A stretch of 10,638 nt of DNA from JACZXC01 sp036447375 (GCA_036447375.1 JAZFUU010000007.1:1-10638); one strand, 5' to 3'; positions 1 through 7,604 are shown, numbered from the stretch's first letter. Program-made: numbers and translations. Notes: generated from the sequence alone by a model not told the origin.

Positions 1-839
1 CGGGACCTCTCGTGAAGGTGAACTGCGCGGCGCTTCCCGAGACGTTGCTCGAATCGGAACTCTTCGGTCACGAGCGGGGAGCATTCACCGGAGCCGATCG
101 CGATCGAATCGGGCGCTTCGAGCAGGCGAGCGGCGGCACCCTGTTCCTCGATGAAGTGGGGGACATGTCCGCTGCGACCCAGGCGAAGCTCCTGCGGGTG
201 CTGCAGGATCAGGAGTTTCACCGCCTGGGGGGAACCCGAATTCTCCGAACGGACGCGCGGATCCTCTCGGCCACGAACCAGGATCTGGAAGAAGCTCTGC
301 GGCAGGGCCGCTTCCGGGAGGATCTCTTCTTCCGATTGAATGTGATTCGGATCCACGTCCCGCCGCTGCGCGAGCGGCCGGAGGACCTGATCGCCCTGGC
401 CCACCACACCCTGGGCCGAATCTCGATCAACCGGGGTCGGCCGCTGCGCGGATTTTCCGATTCGGCCCTGGGGCGCATCCGAGAGCATTCCTGGCCGGGC
501 AACGTTCGCGAGCTGCAGAATGCCATCGAGCGCGCTGCCCTGATGGCCGAGGGCCCCCGAATCCGCTCGCGAGACCTCTCGGTACTCGAAGTCTCGTCTC
601 GAACCGATTCGAGTGGATGGTGTCCGGAACTCCCGCCCGAAGGGGTTTCGCTGCAGGAGGTCGAGCGTCACCTGGTTCTCGAGGCACTTCGTCGAACCCG
701 CTATGTGCAAAAGGAAGCGGCGGGACTGCTCGGCATCAGCCCGCGGAAGCTCAACTACATGATCCGGCGGATGGGGATCACCCATACCGGCTGGCGTCGA
801 AATCGGACGTCGGGATCCGGTGAGGGGCGGGCGGCTTGA
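1..839 (+). CDS. Sigma-54-dependent transcriptional activator, C-terminal part (5' end outside window)
   Basis: This is the end of a bacterial enhancer-binding protein that uses ATP hydrolysis to remodel sigma-54 RNA polymerase. The reading frame is open from base 3, so the start lies upstream. Visible: the sigma-54 contact loop GAFTGA (78-95), Walker B with GGTLFLDE (Asp-Glu at 150-155), a sensor I-like ATNQDL, the arginine-finger region FREDLFFRLNV, and the lid motif WPGNVREL (492-515). A Fis-type helix-turn-helix follows (about 711-773, KEAAGLLGISPRKLNYMI), ending in a basic WRRNR stretch. Walker A and any N-terminal sensory domain (receiver, PAS or GAF) are not in view, so the input signal cannot be told. 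The TPR lipoprotein genes downstream are natural candidate targets, and PrsR of exosortase loci is a possible relative, but both are inference. The stop codon TGA is at 837-839. Confidence 0.95.
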   Translation, partial: GPLVKVNCAALPETLLESELFGHERGAFTGADRDRIGRFEQASGGTLFLDEVGDMSAATQAKLLRVLQDQEFHRLGGTRILRTDARILSATNQDLEEALRQGRFREDLFFRLNVIRIHVPPLRERPEDLIALAHHTLGRISINRGRPLRGFSDSALGRIREHSWPGNVRELQNAIERAALMAEGPRIRSRDLSVLEVSSRTDSSGWCPELPPEGVSLQEVERHLVLEALRRTRYVQKEAAGLLGISPRKLNYMIRRMGITHTGWRRNRTSGSGEGRAA

Positions 840-936
840 ATAGAATCGAATCAACTCCGGTCACACTCGATAAATTGGTACGCTCCGGGGGTGGAAGGGG
901 CCCGACCGGGTGCGTTCGGGGTTATCTGGGGGGTCT

Positions 937-948
937 CTCCCGCGGGAG
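937..948. promoter_or_regulatory. 12-bp perfect palindrome in the leader of the first TPR gene
   Basis: CTCCCGCGGGAG reads the same on both strands and lies 28 bases before the chosen start of the first TPR gene, within the 137-base gap 840-976. It could be a binding site for a dimeric regulator or a small hairpin (CTCC/GGAG with a CGCG loop). In GC-rich DNA such a palindrome can also arise by chance. A shorter relative, TTCCCGGGAG, lies upstream of the second TPR gene at 3522-3531. I see no convincing -24/-12 sigma-54 promoter in this gap. Confidence 0.25.
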
Positions 949-966
949 GCGACGTTGGTCCGAAAT

Positions 967-976
967 GAGGTGGCAC
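967..976 (+). promoter_or_regulatory. Shine-Dalgarno that decides the start of the first TPR gene
   Basis: GAGGTG at 967-972 has its GAGG core six bases before the ATG at 977. This favours ATG 977 over the in-frame ATG at 965, whose best upstream purine run (GGGAGG, 944-949) is about 15 bases away, and over the in-frame TTG at 836. Starting at 977 also places the signal peptide at the very N terminus, as in the downstream paralogue. Confidence 0.65.
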
Positions 977-3493
977 ATGCGAGCCGTGATTAGCCTGATC
1001 TTCCTGATATTCGCCGCCGCGATCGGGGCGGGTTGTCAGTCCGACGAAGCCAAGCTCGATCGCCATCTCGAGCGAGGCGCGAGCTATCTGGAGGGAGAGC
1101 AATACGCCGAAGCGATCATCGAGTTCAAGAACGTGCTCCAGATCGACCCCAACAGCGGCGCTGCCCACTGGGGGCTGGCTCGGGCGTTCCTCAAGACCAA
1201 GCAGGCACGCGACGGATTCTGGGAACTGCGGGAAACCGCCCGCCTGGATCCGGACAATCTGGAGGCGAAGCTTCAGTTCGGACAGATTGCGATCTACGCG
1301 GGAGAACTCGAAGAATCGCTCAAGCAGGCCGAGGAGGTCATTGCCGCCGACCCGAACCGGGCGACGGCCTATCTGCTCAAGGGGCGGGCGCTGGAGGCCA
1401 TGCGGCGTCCGGAGGAAGCGCAGCGGATCTACGAGCGCGCTCTCGAGATTTCCCCGGACAGTGCCGCCGCCCTTTTGCTGTTGGCGATCCACCACCGCCG
1501 CCATGACAATCGCGAACAGGCCGAGCCCCTGTATCGCCGACTCACCGAGGTCGAGCCCTCGACCATGTCGTTCACCGCGCTGGGGGGCTTCCTGGCCCGC
1601 GAGCCCGAGCGTGTCGACGAGGCGGAGGTGGCCTACCGGCAGGCCCTCGAACTCGCCGAGCCCGAGCAACGAGTTCGCGCGATCGCCGTGCTGGCGGGGC
1701 TCTTCTTCAGCCGTGATCGTTTCGATGACGCCGTGCGGGTGCTGGATGAGGGGATCGAGAAGGAAGAAGATCCCCTCGACCTGATCTACTTGCTAGCGCG
1801 GTTCTACCGCGCCCATCAAGAGAACGAGAAGGCCGACCGGCTGATTCGGCAGGCCACCGAAGCCCGGCCGGACGATCCGCGGCCCCAGCTGATCCTCTCA
1901 TCCTATCTGGGCCGAAAGCGTGACCTCGAGGGAGCGCTGGCAGCGGCGCGACGGGCGGTGGAGCTGGATCCCGAGAGCGAACTTGCCCGACTCCGGACGG
2001 CCGAGGTTCTGGTCGAGTCCGGGTACCGTCGAGGCGAACGGGATCGAATCGACGAGGGGCGGGCAATCATCGACGAGATCCTGGGGGAAGAGCCCTCCCA
2101 CGCCGGCGCCCTGTTCGTCAAAGCGAAGGTCGACCTGGCGGAGCGCGACGCCGACAGCGCCGTGATCGCCCTGCGGGCGGCCATCGACGCGCGGCCCGAC
2201 TGGGCTCAGGCGCACTTCGTGCTGGGTACTGCCCTGGCGCTCCAGGGAGAATCCAGTGTGGCGCGGGCGGAGTTGGGGCGCGCGCTCGAGATCGATGCGG
2301 GGCTGGTGGAAGCGCGCAAGATGCTCGCCAAGGTCCATCTGCAGCTTCGCGAATTCGAGTATGCCATCGACGAGGGTCGGCTTTTCTTGCGAGAGCGGCC
2401 CAACGACGTCGAGACCCGGGTGCTTGTGGCCCAGAGTCTGGTGCTGATGGAAGAGCCGCAGGAGGCGCTGGACGAACTCGAAGCCATTCCCGAGGAGGAT
2501 CGGGGTACGACGGCGCTCTACGCCATGGGTCGCATACACAGTATGCTGTCCAATCTGGATGAGTCGCGAAAATACCTGCTGCTGGCTCTCGAATCATCGC
2601 CCTATCACGCGGAGATTCTCGGCAGCCTGATGGCGCTGGACCGGAGCACAGGTCGGGAACAGGAATCGGATGAGCGAATTCGGGCTGCCTTGGCTGGGCA
2701 ACCCGACAATGCAAAGTTGCACCGACTGATGGGCGTGGTTCACCTGCGGCTGAGAGACGGGGACGCGGCGGAAAAAAGCTTTCGCCGGGCCATCGAACTC
2801 GATCCTACCGATCTCGACGGCTACAACCACCTCGCCATCTACTACCGCCGGTCCGGCCGTACCGAGGAGACGATCCGGACCTACGAGAGTGCGATCGAAT
2901 CCGTGCCGACCGATGCGCGGCTGCATCACTTCCTGGGCGTTCTCTACCAGTCGTCGGGCCAGGAGGAGCGCGCGATGGAACGCTATGAAGATGCGATTCG
3001 CCACGATCCGAACCTGGCCGAGGCGAAGAACAATCTCGCGTATCTCCTGGCCATGAACGAGACCGACCTCGACCGCGCGCTGGATCTCGCCCAGGAGGCC
3101 AAGGCACTGATGCCAGACGATCCGAACACGGCGGACACGCTCGGCTGGGTGCTCTACAAGCGCGGGATCGCATCGGCGGCGATCACCTATTTCCGGGAGG
3201 CCGAGGCCCGAATGGAGCCGCTGAGCGCGAGCCTGGGTGTGGTCCGCCAGCATCTGGCGATGGCCTACGAGGCCAACGGTGAAGTGCCCCAGGCGCGGGC
3301 AGCGATCGAGCGCGCTCTCGCGGGGCTGGAGAATCGACAACAACGGCTTCGGGCACTCGGGGCGGCGGAGGAGCCGGAACCGTCATGGGTGGCCGAGGTT
3401 CGGACAATGCTGGCGCGCCTGCCTGAAGTGCCGCCTTCGGAATCGGAGAAGTCGGAGACCCGACCCGGCGAAGATCCGGCGATCGAGGGATGA
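977..3493 (+). CDS. Large TPR-repeat lipoprotein, first of a tandem pair
   Basis: Encodes 838 residues. The N terminus is a lipoprotein signal peptide: Arg2, a hydrophobic run, then a loose lipobox GAGC with Cys20 as the predicted lipidated residue. Gln follows the Cys, not Asp, so outer-membrane sorting is likely. The rest is almost wholly tetratricopeptide repeat helices (for example AEAIIEFKNVLQIDP near residue 45 and AEAKNNLAYLL and DTLGWVLYKRG around residues 680-730), enough length for roughly twenty units. A charged, Ser/Pro-rich tail of about 25 residues after TMLA is missing from the paralogue. TPR arrays are protein-binding scaffolds and no catalytic domain is visible. The layout resembles the PEP-CTERM/exosortase TPR lipoprotein PrsT, which takes part in exopolysaccharide assembly, but this is family-level resemblance only. 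It begins 137 bases after the activator gene. Confidence 0.88.
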   Translation: MRAVISLIFLIFAAAIGAGCQSDEAKLDRHLERGASYLEGEQYAEAIIEFKNVLQIDPNSGAAHWGLARAFLKTKQARDGFWELRETARLDPDNLEAKLQFGQIAIYAGELEESLKQAEEVIAADPNRATAYLLKGRALEAMRRPEEAQRIYERALEISPDSAAALLLLAIHHRRHDNREQAEPLYRRLTEVEPSTMSFTALGGFLAREPERVDEAEVAYRQALELAEPEQRVRAIAVLAGLFFSRDRFDDAVRVLDEGIEKEEDPLDLIYLLARFYRAHQENEKADRLIRQATEARPDDPRPQLILSSYLGRKRDLEGALAAARRAVELDPESELARLRTAEVLVESGYRRGERDRIDEGRAIIDEILGEEPSHAGALFVKAKVDLAERDADSAVIALRAAIDARPDWAQAHFVLGTALALQGESSVARAELGRALEIDAGLVEARKMLAKVHLQLREFEYAIDEGRLFLRERPNDVETRVLVAQSLVLMEEPQEALDELEAIPEEDRGTTALYAMGRIHSMLSNLDESRKYLLLALESSPYHAEILGSLMALDRSTGREQESDERIRAALAGQPDNAKLHRLMGVVHLRLRDGDAAEKSFRRAIELDPTDLDGYNHLAIYYRRSGRTEETIRTYESAIESVPTDARLHHFLGVLYQSSGQEERAMERYEDAIRHDPNLAEAKNNLAYLLAMNETDLDRALDLAQEAKALMPDDPNTADTLGWVLYKRGIASAAITYFREAEARMEPLSASLGVVRQHLAMAYEANGEVPQARAAIERALAGLENRQQRLRALGAAEEPEPSWVAEVRTMLARLPEVPPSESEKSETRPGEDPAIEG

Positions 3494-3512
3494 TGCGCCG
3501 CTAACGGCTTGA

Positions 3513-3552
3513 GCCCCTTGATTCCCGGGAGACTTTTTGAATTCTAAGGGGC
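3513..3552 (+). other. Inverted repeat between the two TPR genes
   Basis: GCCCCTT (3513-3519) and AAGGGGC (3546-3552) form a perfect 7-bp stem around a 26-base, relatively AT-rich loop that itself contains the palindrome TCCCGGGA (3523-3530) and a T5 run. It starts 19 bases after the stop of the first TPR gene. A separate T7 run follows at 3588-3594, shortly before the Shine-Dalgarno of the next gene. The stem is not directly followed by the T run, so it is not a classical intrinsic terminator. It could attenuate transcription or stabilise an mRNA end. No convincing promoter is seen in 3494-3610. Confidence 0.25.
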
Positions 3553-3610
3553 GATGGCTCGGAGTCCGATGCACCGGCACTGCCCCCTTTTTTTGAATCG
3601 AGGAAAACTC

Positions 3611-6064
3611 ATGCGAAGTCCCTGGCTTTCATCTTTTCTTGTCGCCTCACTGCTCGTCCTCGGGGCCTGCCAAGCGGAAGAGTCTCAGATCGAAGAGCAT
3701 CTCGATCGCGGTGATGCGTATATGGAGGGCGGGGAGTTCGCGGAAGCCATCATCGAATACCGCACTGCGTTGCAGACGGATCCCAAAAACAAGGCGGCCC
3801 ACTGGGGCCTCGCTCAGGCCTATCTCAAGGACCGACGGATCCGGGAGGCGTTCTGGGAGCTTCGTGAGACGTCACGTCTCGACCCCTCGAATCTCGACGC
3901 CCGATTCAGATTCGGCGACCTCTCCATCGCTGCGGGAGATCCGGAGGAGGCGCTACGCCAGGCCGACGGAATGATCGAACTGGCTCCCGAAATGATCATG
4001 GCCTACATGCTGAAAGGACGCGCCCTGGATCAGCTCGGTCGTCCGCACGAGGCGCTGGAAGTCTACGAAGCGGCGCACAAGGTCGATCCGAATCACGCGC
4101 GGCCTCTGCATCACATCGCCCAGTTCCATGAAGTACGTGGCGATCGCGAAAGCGCCGAAGCCGTGTATCGGAAGATCATCGAGGTCGAGCCGACTCCCTT
4201 CTCGTACGCGGGGCTCGCCCGCTTTCTGGCCAAAGACCGTCAGCGGGACGTCGAGGCAGAGGAGGCCTACCGCACGTCTCTGAAGCTTGCGACGCCGGAA
4301 GAGCTCGAGATTGCCGTCAAGATGCTCTCGGGCTTTTTGTCGTCCCGGGACCGACTCGACGAAGCCATCGAGGTCGTCGAAGGGGGGATGGAGGGGGTCG
4401 AGGATCCACTCGCCCTGACCTACCTCCTGTCGCGCATCCACCGCATCCGCGGGAATATCGCCAAGGCCGACGAGATCATCGCGGAGGCGTCCGCCTCGCG
4501 CCCGGATGATCCGCGTCCCCACGTGTATCTGGCGCGACACCTGGCCTCCCAGGGTGACGTGGACGGCGCTATGGCGGCGGCCGCGGAAGCCGTGCGCATC
4601 TCTCCAGAGAATCGGGCAGCGAAAGTGAGACATGCCGACCTGTTGATCCAGGTCGGCGTTCGCGACGATGACGCCGGACAGGTGGCCCAGGGTCGCGGCG
4701 TGGTCGATGCCATTCTGGCCGAGGAGCCTTCCAACGCGGGGGCGCTTCTGGTCAAGGCAAAGATCGAGCTCTCAGAGGGCAACGTCGAAGAAGGGATCCG
4801 GTTGTTGCGTTCCGCCATCGACGCCGAACCCAACGCAGCCTCTCCCCACCTGACTTTGGGGATAACCCTGGCGGCTCGGGGCGATGACACCGTCGCCCGA
4901 GCCGAGTTGGCGCGTGCGCTCGAGTTGGATGCCGGCCTGATACTGGCTCGCAAAGCCCTCGTCCGGGTTCATCTGCGACTTCGTGAATACGAGTATGGTG
5001 TCGAGGAGGGACGACGTTTCCTGCGGTCGGTTCCGGGGGATGTCGACGCGCGTGTCCTGGTGGCACAGGGATTGGCATTTCTCGGCAACCCCGAGGGTGC
5101 GCTCGCCGAACTGGAGTTGATTCCGGAAGAGCAGCGGGATCCTGCGGTTCTCCTCGCCCTCGGGAAGATTCACCGGAGACTGGGTCACGGAGAGGTGGCT
5201 CGCGACTTTCTGATGCGTTCCTATGAGGAGAATCCCGGGGATATCGTCACCTTGCGGGCCCTGATGAACGCCGAGTTGAGGGACGGCGTGGCCGATCAAA
5301 GCGCCGCCCGAATTCAGAGGGCGGTGGATGCGGACCCGGAGAACCCCGAACTCCGGCTGATCCAAGGCACTTTCCATCTGCGCCAGAACCACGGCGACGA
5401 AGCCGAATCCAGCTTCCGCCGCGCGATCGCACTGAATCCGAAAGAATTTCGGGCGTACAACCAACTGGCTCGCTACTACGGTCGGACCGGCCGCACCCCC
5501 GATATGATCCAGACCTACGAGAAGGCGCTGATCGCCTTGCCCGACGAGGGCCGCCTGCACTATCTGCTGGGTATGCTCTACGACTCCGAGCAGCAGCCCG
5601 AGCGTGCGGTCGAACGCTACACCGAGGCGGTTCGCCTGAATCCGGATCTCGCCGAGGCGAAGAACAATCTGGCATCCATCCTCGCCGAGTCGGGGCAGGA
5701 ACTCGATCGTGCGCTGGATCTGGCCCAGGAAGCCAAGGCCCTGAAGCCCGAGAGTCCTGAAATGGCGGATACCCTGGGATGGGTTCTCTACAAGCGCGGC
5801 GTTCCGTCGGCGGCGATCAGCTATCTCAAGGAGGCGGAGGCCGGATTCGACCCCGCGAGCCCCGGTGTCGGTATCGCCCGATACCACCTGGCGAAGGTGT
5901 ACGTTGCGGCCGGCGATCCCGGAAACGCCCGCTCCGCCCTCGAGCGGGCCCTCGATGGTCTGGAAGAGCGAAAACGGAGTCTCGAGGCCCGGGGCGCCCC
6001 CGAGGAGGTCGAGCCGGACTGGGCCTCTGACGCGCGGACGATGCTCGCCAGCGTCGCGGGCTGA
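3611..6064 (+). CDS. Large TPR-repeat lipoprotein, second of a tandem pair
   Basis: Encodes 817 residues. The signal peptide has Arg2, a hydrophobic stretch and the canonical lipobox LGAC, with Cys20 as lipidation site and Gln at +2, indicating an outer-membrane lipoprotein. GAGGA about seven bases before ATG 3611 supports this start; an in-frame ATG at 3554 would add 19 residues before the signal peptide and has poor spacing. The body is a continuous TPR array like its upstream neighbour. In the first 60 mature residues 31 are identical, including AEAIIE and AAHWGLA, and in a block at residues 679-744 of both proteins 48 of 66 are identical. It ends at TMLASVAG, without the charged tail of the paralogue. 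It probably serves as a periplasm-facing scaffold, perhaps for envelope or exopolysaccharide assembly (inference). No enzymatic domain is visible. Confidence 0.88.
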   Translation: MRSPWLSSFLVASLLVLGACQAEESQIEEHLDRGDAYMEGGEFAEAIIEYRTALQTDPKNKAAHWGLAQAYLKDRRIREAFWELRETSRLDPSNLDARFRFGDLSIAAGDPEEALRQADGMIELAPEMIMAYMLKGRALDQLGRPHEALEVYEAAHKVDPNHARPLHHIAQFHEVRGDRESAEAVYRKIIEVEPTPFSYAGLARFLAKDRQRDVEAEEAYRTSLKLATPEELEIAVKMLSGFLSSRDRLDEAIEVVEGGMEGVEDPLALTYLLSRIHRIRGNIAKADEIIAEASASRPDDPRPHVYLARHLASQGDVDGAMAAAAEAVRISPENRAAKVRHADLLIQVGVRDDDAGQVAQGRGVVDAILAEEPSNAGALLVKAKIELSEGNVEEGIRLLRSAIDAEPNAASPHLTLGITLAARGDDTVARAELARALELDAGLILARKALVRVHLRLREYEYGVEEGRRFLRSVPGDVDARVLVAQGLAFLGNPEGALAELELIPEEQRDPAVLLALGKIHRRLGHGEVARDFLMRSYEENPGDIVTLRALMNAELRDGVADQSAARIQRAVDADPENPELRLIQGTFHLRQNHGDEAESSFRRAIALNPKEFRAYNQLARYYGRTGRTPDMIQTYEKALIALPDEGRLHYLLGMLYDSEQQPERAVERYTEAVRLNPDLAEAKNNLASILAESGQELDRALDLAQEAKALKPESPEMADTLGWVLYKRGVPSAAISYLKEAEAGFDPASPGVGIARYHLAKVYVAAGDPGNARSALERALDGLEERKRSLEARGAPEEVEPDWASDARTMLASVAG

Positions 6065-6195
6065 GGCTACCCGTCGCCCTCGATTCCCCCTGAGCCGCCA
6101 GATTCCTCGGGGCACCCGGCGCAGCCCCCTACCGGCACGTCAAGCCGGCTCCCCGCACGGTCGATAGGGGATGGAGGGCGTGGCTCTCCCGGCGG

Positions 6196-6265
6196 CTCCT
6201 GAAACAGGAGGCCTTCGGGCAAGGTCACGCGTGCGTCGGCATCAACCGACGTTGCCCAGGGAGGG
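6196..6265 (+). promoter_or_regulatory. Structured 5' leader ending at the Shine-Dalgarno of the LysM gene
   Basis: Three stems are visible. CTCCTG-AAA-CAGGAG forms a tight hairpin (6196-6210). GCC-TTCG-GGC forms a UUCG tetraloop (6211-6220). An alternative, longer fold pairs GGGCAA (6217-6222) with TTGCCC (6252-6257) directly stacked on CGTCGG (6234-6239)/CCGACG (6246-6251), with loop CATCAA and an 11-base bulge on the 5' side. The tetraloop and long stem share 6217-6220, so they are mutually exclusive. The Shine-Dalgarno AGGGAGGG (6258-6265) follows at once, five bases before the ATG. Earlier in the same gap are weaker stems at 6088-6112, 6132-6148, 6150-6171 and 6173-6189. I do not recognise a known riboswitch family. 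Confidence 0.4.
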
Positions 6266-6270
6266 ATGCC

Positions 6271-7599
6271 ATGAGAGCCTCGATGCTCCTGTTCTTCGGC
6301 GCGACACTGCTCGTACCGGGAAGCGTGTGGGCGGACGAATCCGACCCCATAGCCGTCGAGGTCGTGGCAGAGGGTCTGGACTCCGAGTCCGATCGGGACG
6401 GCCCGGCCTCGCTGCTTCCCAGCGAAGGGGGTGCCGAAGCGGCAGAGGCCCCGACGGCCGAGATCATTCCGCCGGTTTTCGAAGAGACGCCGGTCGAGAC
6501 CGCGGCTGGCGATGAAGGCCCGCTGCCGACTGGAGATCCCGAAGCGGCGGCCGTGTCCCCTCAGCCGGCCGAGACGGTACGGGTCCAACTGGGTGCCCTC
6601 GGATACGACTCGGAAGGTCGTCCCGGCCGCATTCACGTGGTCGTCTCGGGTGACACGCTGTGGGACATTTCCGAGGCCTACCTCGGTACCCCGTGGATCT
6701 GGCCCTCGATCTGGAAGGACAACCGCGAGATCGAGAATCCACACCTGATCCAGCCCGGTGAACACATCTGGATCACACCGACAGAGATGCGTCGGGTGAC
6801 CATGGCGGAGGCGGTGCTGCTCACGAGCGGATCGCCTGCGGCCCCCGAGGTGGTCGATCCAGGTGTGATGCCGCCCGCTGAGGTGCCCGTGGCGCTCGAG
6901 ACCGCGCCGGCGCCGCCGGTGACGCGTCTGGTGAACTCGAGGGAGGGAGTCGGGCTCATCAGCGCCGACGCCCTGCGGAGTTCGGCGAGCATCGTCGACG
7001 CGTTGACCCCGCGCCTGATGCTCGTTCAGGGTGACAGTGTTTTCATCGGCCTGGGTCGGAACGCCACCCAGGTCGGTGACGAGTTTACGGTCTTCCGCGA
7101 GCGCGACCGCGTCCTGGACCCCGACACGGGCCGGTTGCTCGGATATCACATCGACATCCTCGGCTGGGTTCGAGTGAGCGAGGCCTATGCCGAGACCTCA
7201 CTGGTCGCGATTCGCGAATCTTCCGCGGCGATGGAGCGAGGCGATCGCCTGATCCCCCGCGAGCTGATTCCGCAGGACATCGTGATTGCGCCGAGTCCGA
7301 CGGGCGTGGAAGGCAGGCTCAGCTACTTCGCGCGAAACCGGACGATGATGGCGCATGTCGATTACGTATATCTGAATCGCGGCACCGTCGACGGTCTCGA
7401 GGTGGGCAGCCCTCTGGAGGTCTTTCGACGCGACTACTTGGAGAACGAGACGGCGAGAAACACGCTGGTTCGCGTGCCCGGGCGAGTCGTCGCGCAGCTA
7501 CTCGTGGTGAAGGCCGAGGCGAAGACCTCTGTGGCTACGGTTACCCATACGAGCACGGAGCTCGAGCTCGGTGACCTGTTTCGAGGCGCGACGAACTAG
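6271..7599 (+). CDS. Secreted LysM-domain protein with duplicated C-terminal beta modules
   Basis: Encodes 442 residues. A signal peptide ends at VWA (residues 19-21). An acidic, Ala/Pro-rich linker follows to about residue 115. The LysM domain spans about 122-170 (HVVVSGDTLWDIS, then WIWPSIWKDN, then PHLIQPGEHIWI), the form typical of the LysM protein encoded before dprA in deltaproteobacteria-like genomes; LysM binds peptidoglycan glycan strands. A second Pro/Ala-rich linker leads to two related modules, residues 255-329 and 364-439. Each has a hydrophobic strand, a turn with VGD/VGS, a VFRE/VFRR strand, a VRV or VVA strand pair and a closing GDRL or GDLF. They resemble the C-terminal domain of the flagellar protein FlgT (inference, by eye). 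No hydrolase domain is present, so it is probably a cell-wall-bound structural or assembly factor. A strong Shine-Dalgarno precedes ATG 6271. Confidence 0.88.
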   Translation: MRASMLLFFGATLLVPGSVWADESDPIAVEVVAEGLDSESDRDGPASLLPSEGGAEAAEAPTAEIIPPVFEETPVETAAGDEGPLPTGDPEAAAVSPQPAETVRVQLGALGYDSEGRPGRIHVVVSGDTLWDISEAYLGTPWIWPSIWKDNREIENPHLIQPGEHIWITPTEMRRVTMAEAVLLTSGSPAAPEVVDPGVMPPAEVPVALETAPAPPVTRLVNSREGVGLISADALRSSASIVDALTPRLMLVQGDSVFIGLGRNATQVGDEFTVFRERDRVLDPDTGRLLGYHIDILGWVRVSEAYAETSLVAIRESSAAMERGDRLIPRELIPQDIVIAPSPTGVEGRLSYFARNRTMMAHVDYVYLNRGTVDGLEVGSPLEVFRRDYLENETARNTLVRVPGRVVAQLLVVKAEAKTSVATVTHTSTELELGDLFRGATN

Positions 7600-7604
7600 C
7601 TCAA

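Noticed and set aside
846..874. Weak sigma-70-like pair: TCGAAT (846-851) and GATAAA (869-874) with 17-base spacing
   Set aside because: Only about 3/6 and 4/6 matches. The AT-rich pocket is suggestive but not enough to annotate.
971..976. TGGCAC, resembling the -24 element of a sigma-54 promoter near the first TPR gene
   Set aside because: No TTGC-like -12 element at the required spacing, and it overlaps the start codon region, too late to be a promoter for this gene.
836..976. In-frame N-terminal extension of the first TPR protein from TTG 836 or ATG 965
   Set aside because: It would bury the lipoprotein signal peptide. The Shine-Dalgarno and the paralogue's N terminus support ATG 977.
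4772..6115. 447-codon open frame on the minus strand
   Set aside because: Antisense shadow of the second TPR gene; GC-rich third positions create long reverse frames. The product is Arg/Gly-rich without a recognisable domain.
6088..6189. Hairpins at 6088-6112, 6132-6148, 6150-6171 and 6173-6189 as an intrinsic terminator for the second TPR gene
   Set aside because: None is followed by a T run, and 4-7 bp stems are common by chance at this GC content. They are mentioned only as context for the leader.
6067..7149. 360-codon minus-strand open frame over the LysM gene
   Set aside because: Low-complexity product, antisense to a gene with a clear signal peptide, LysM domain and Shine-Dalgarno.
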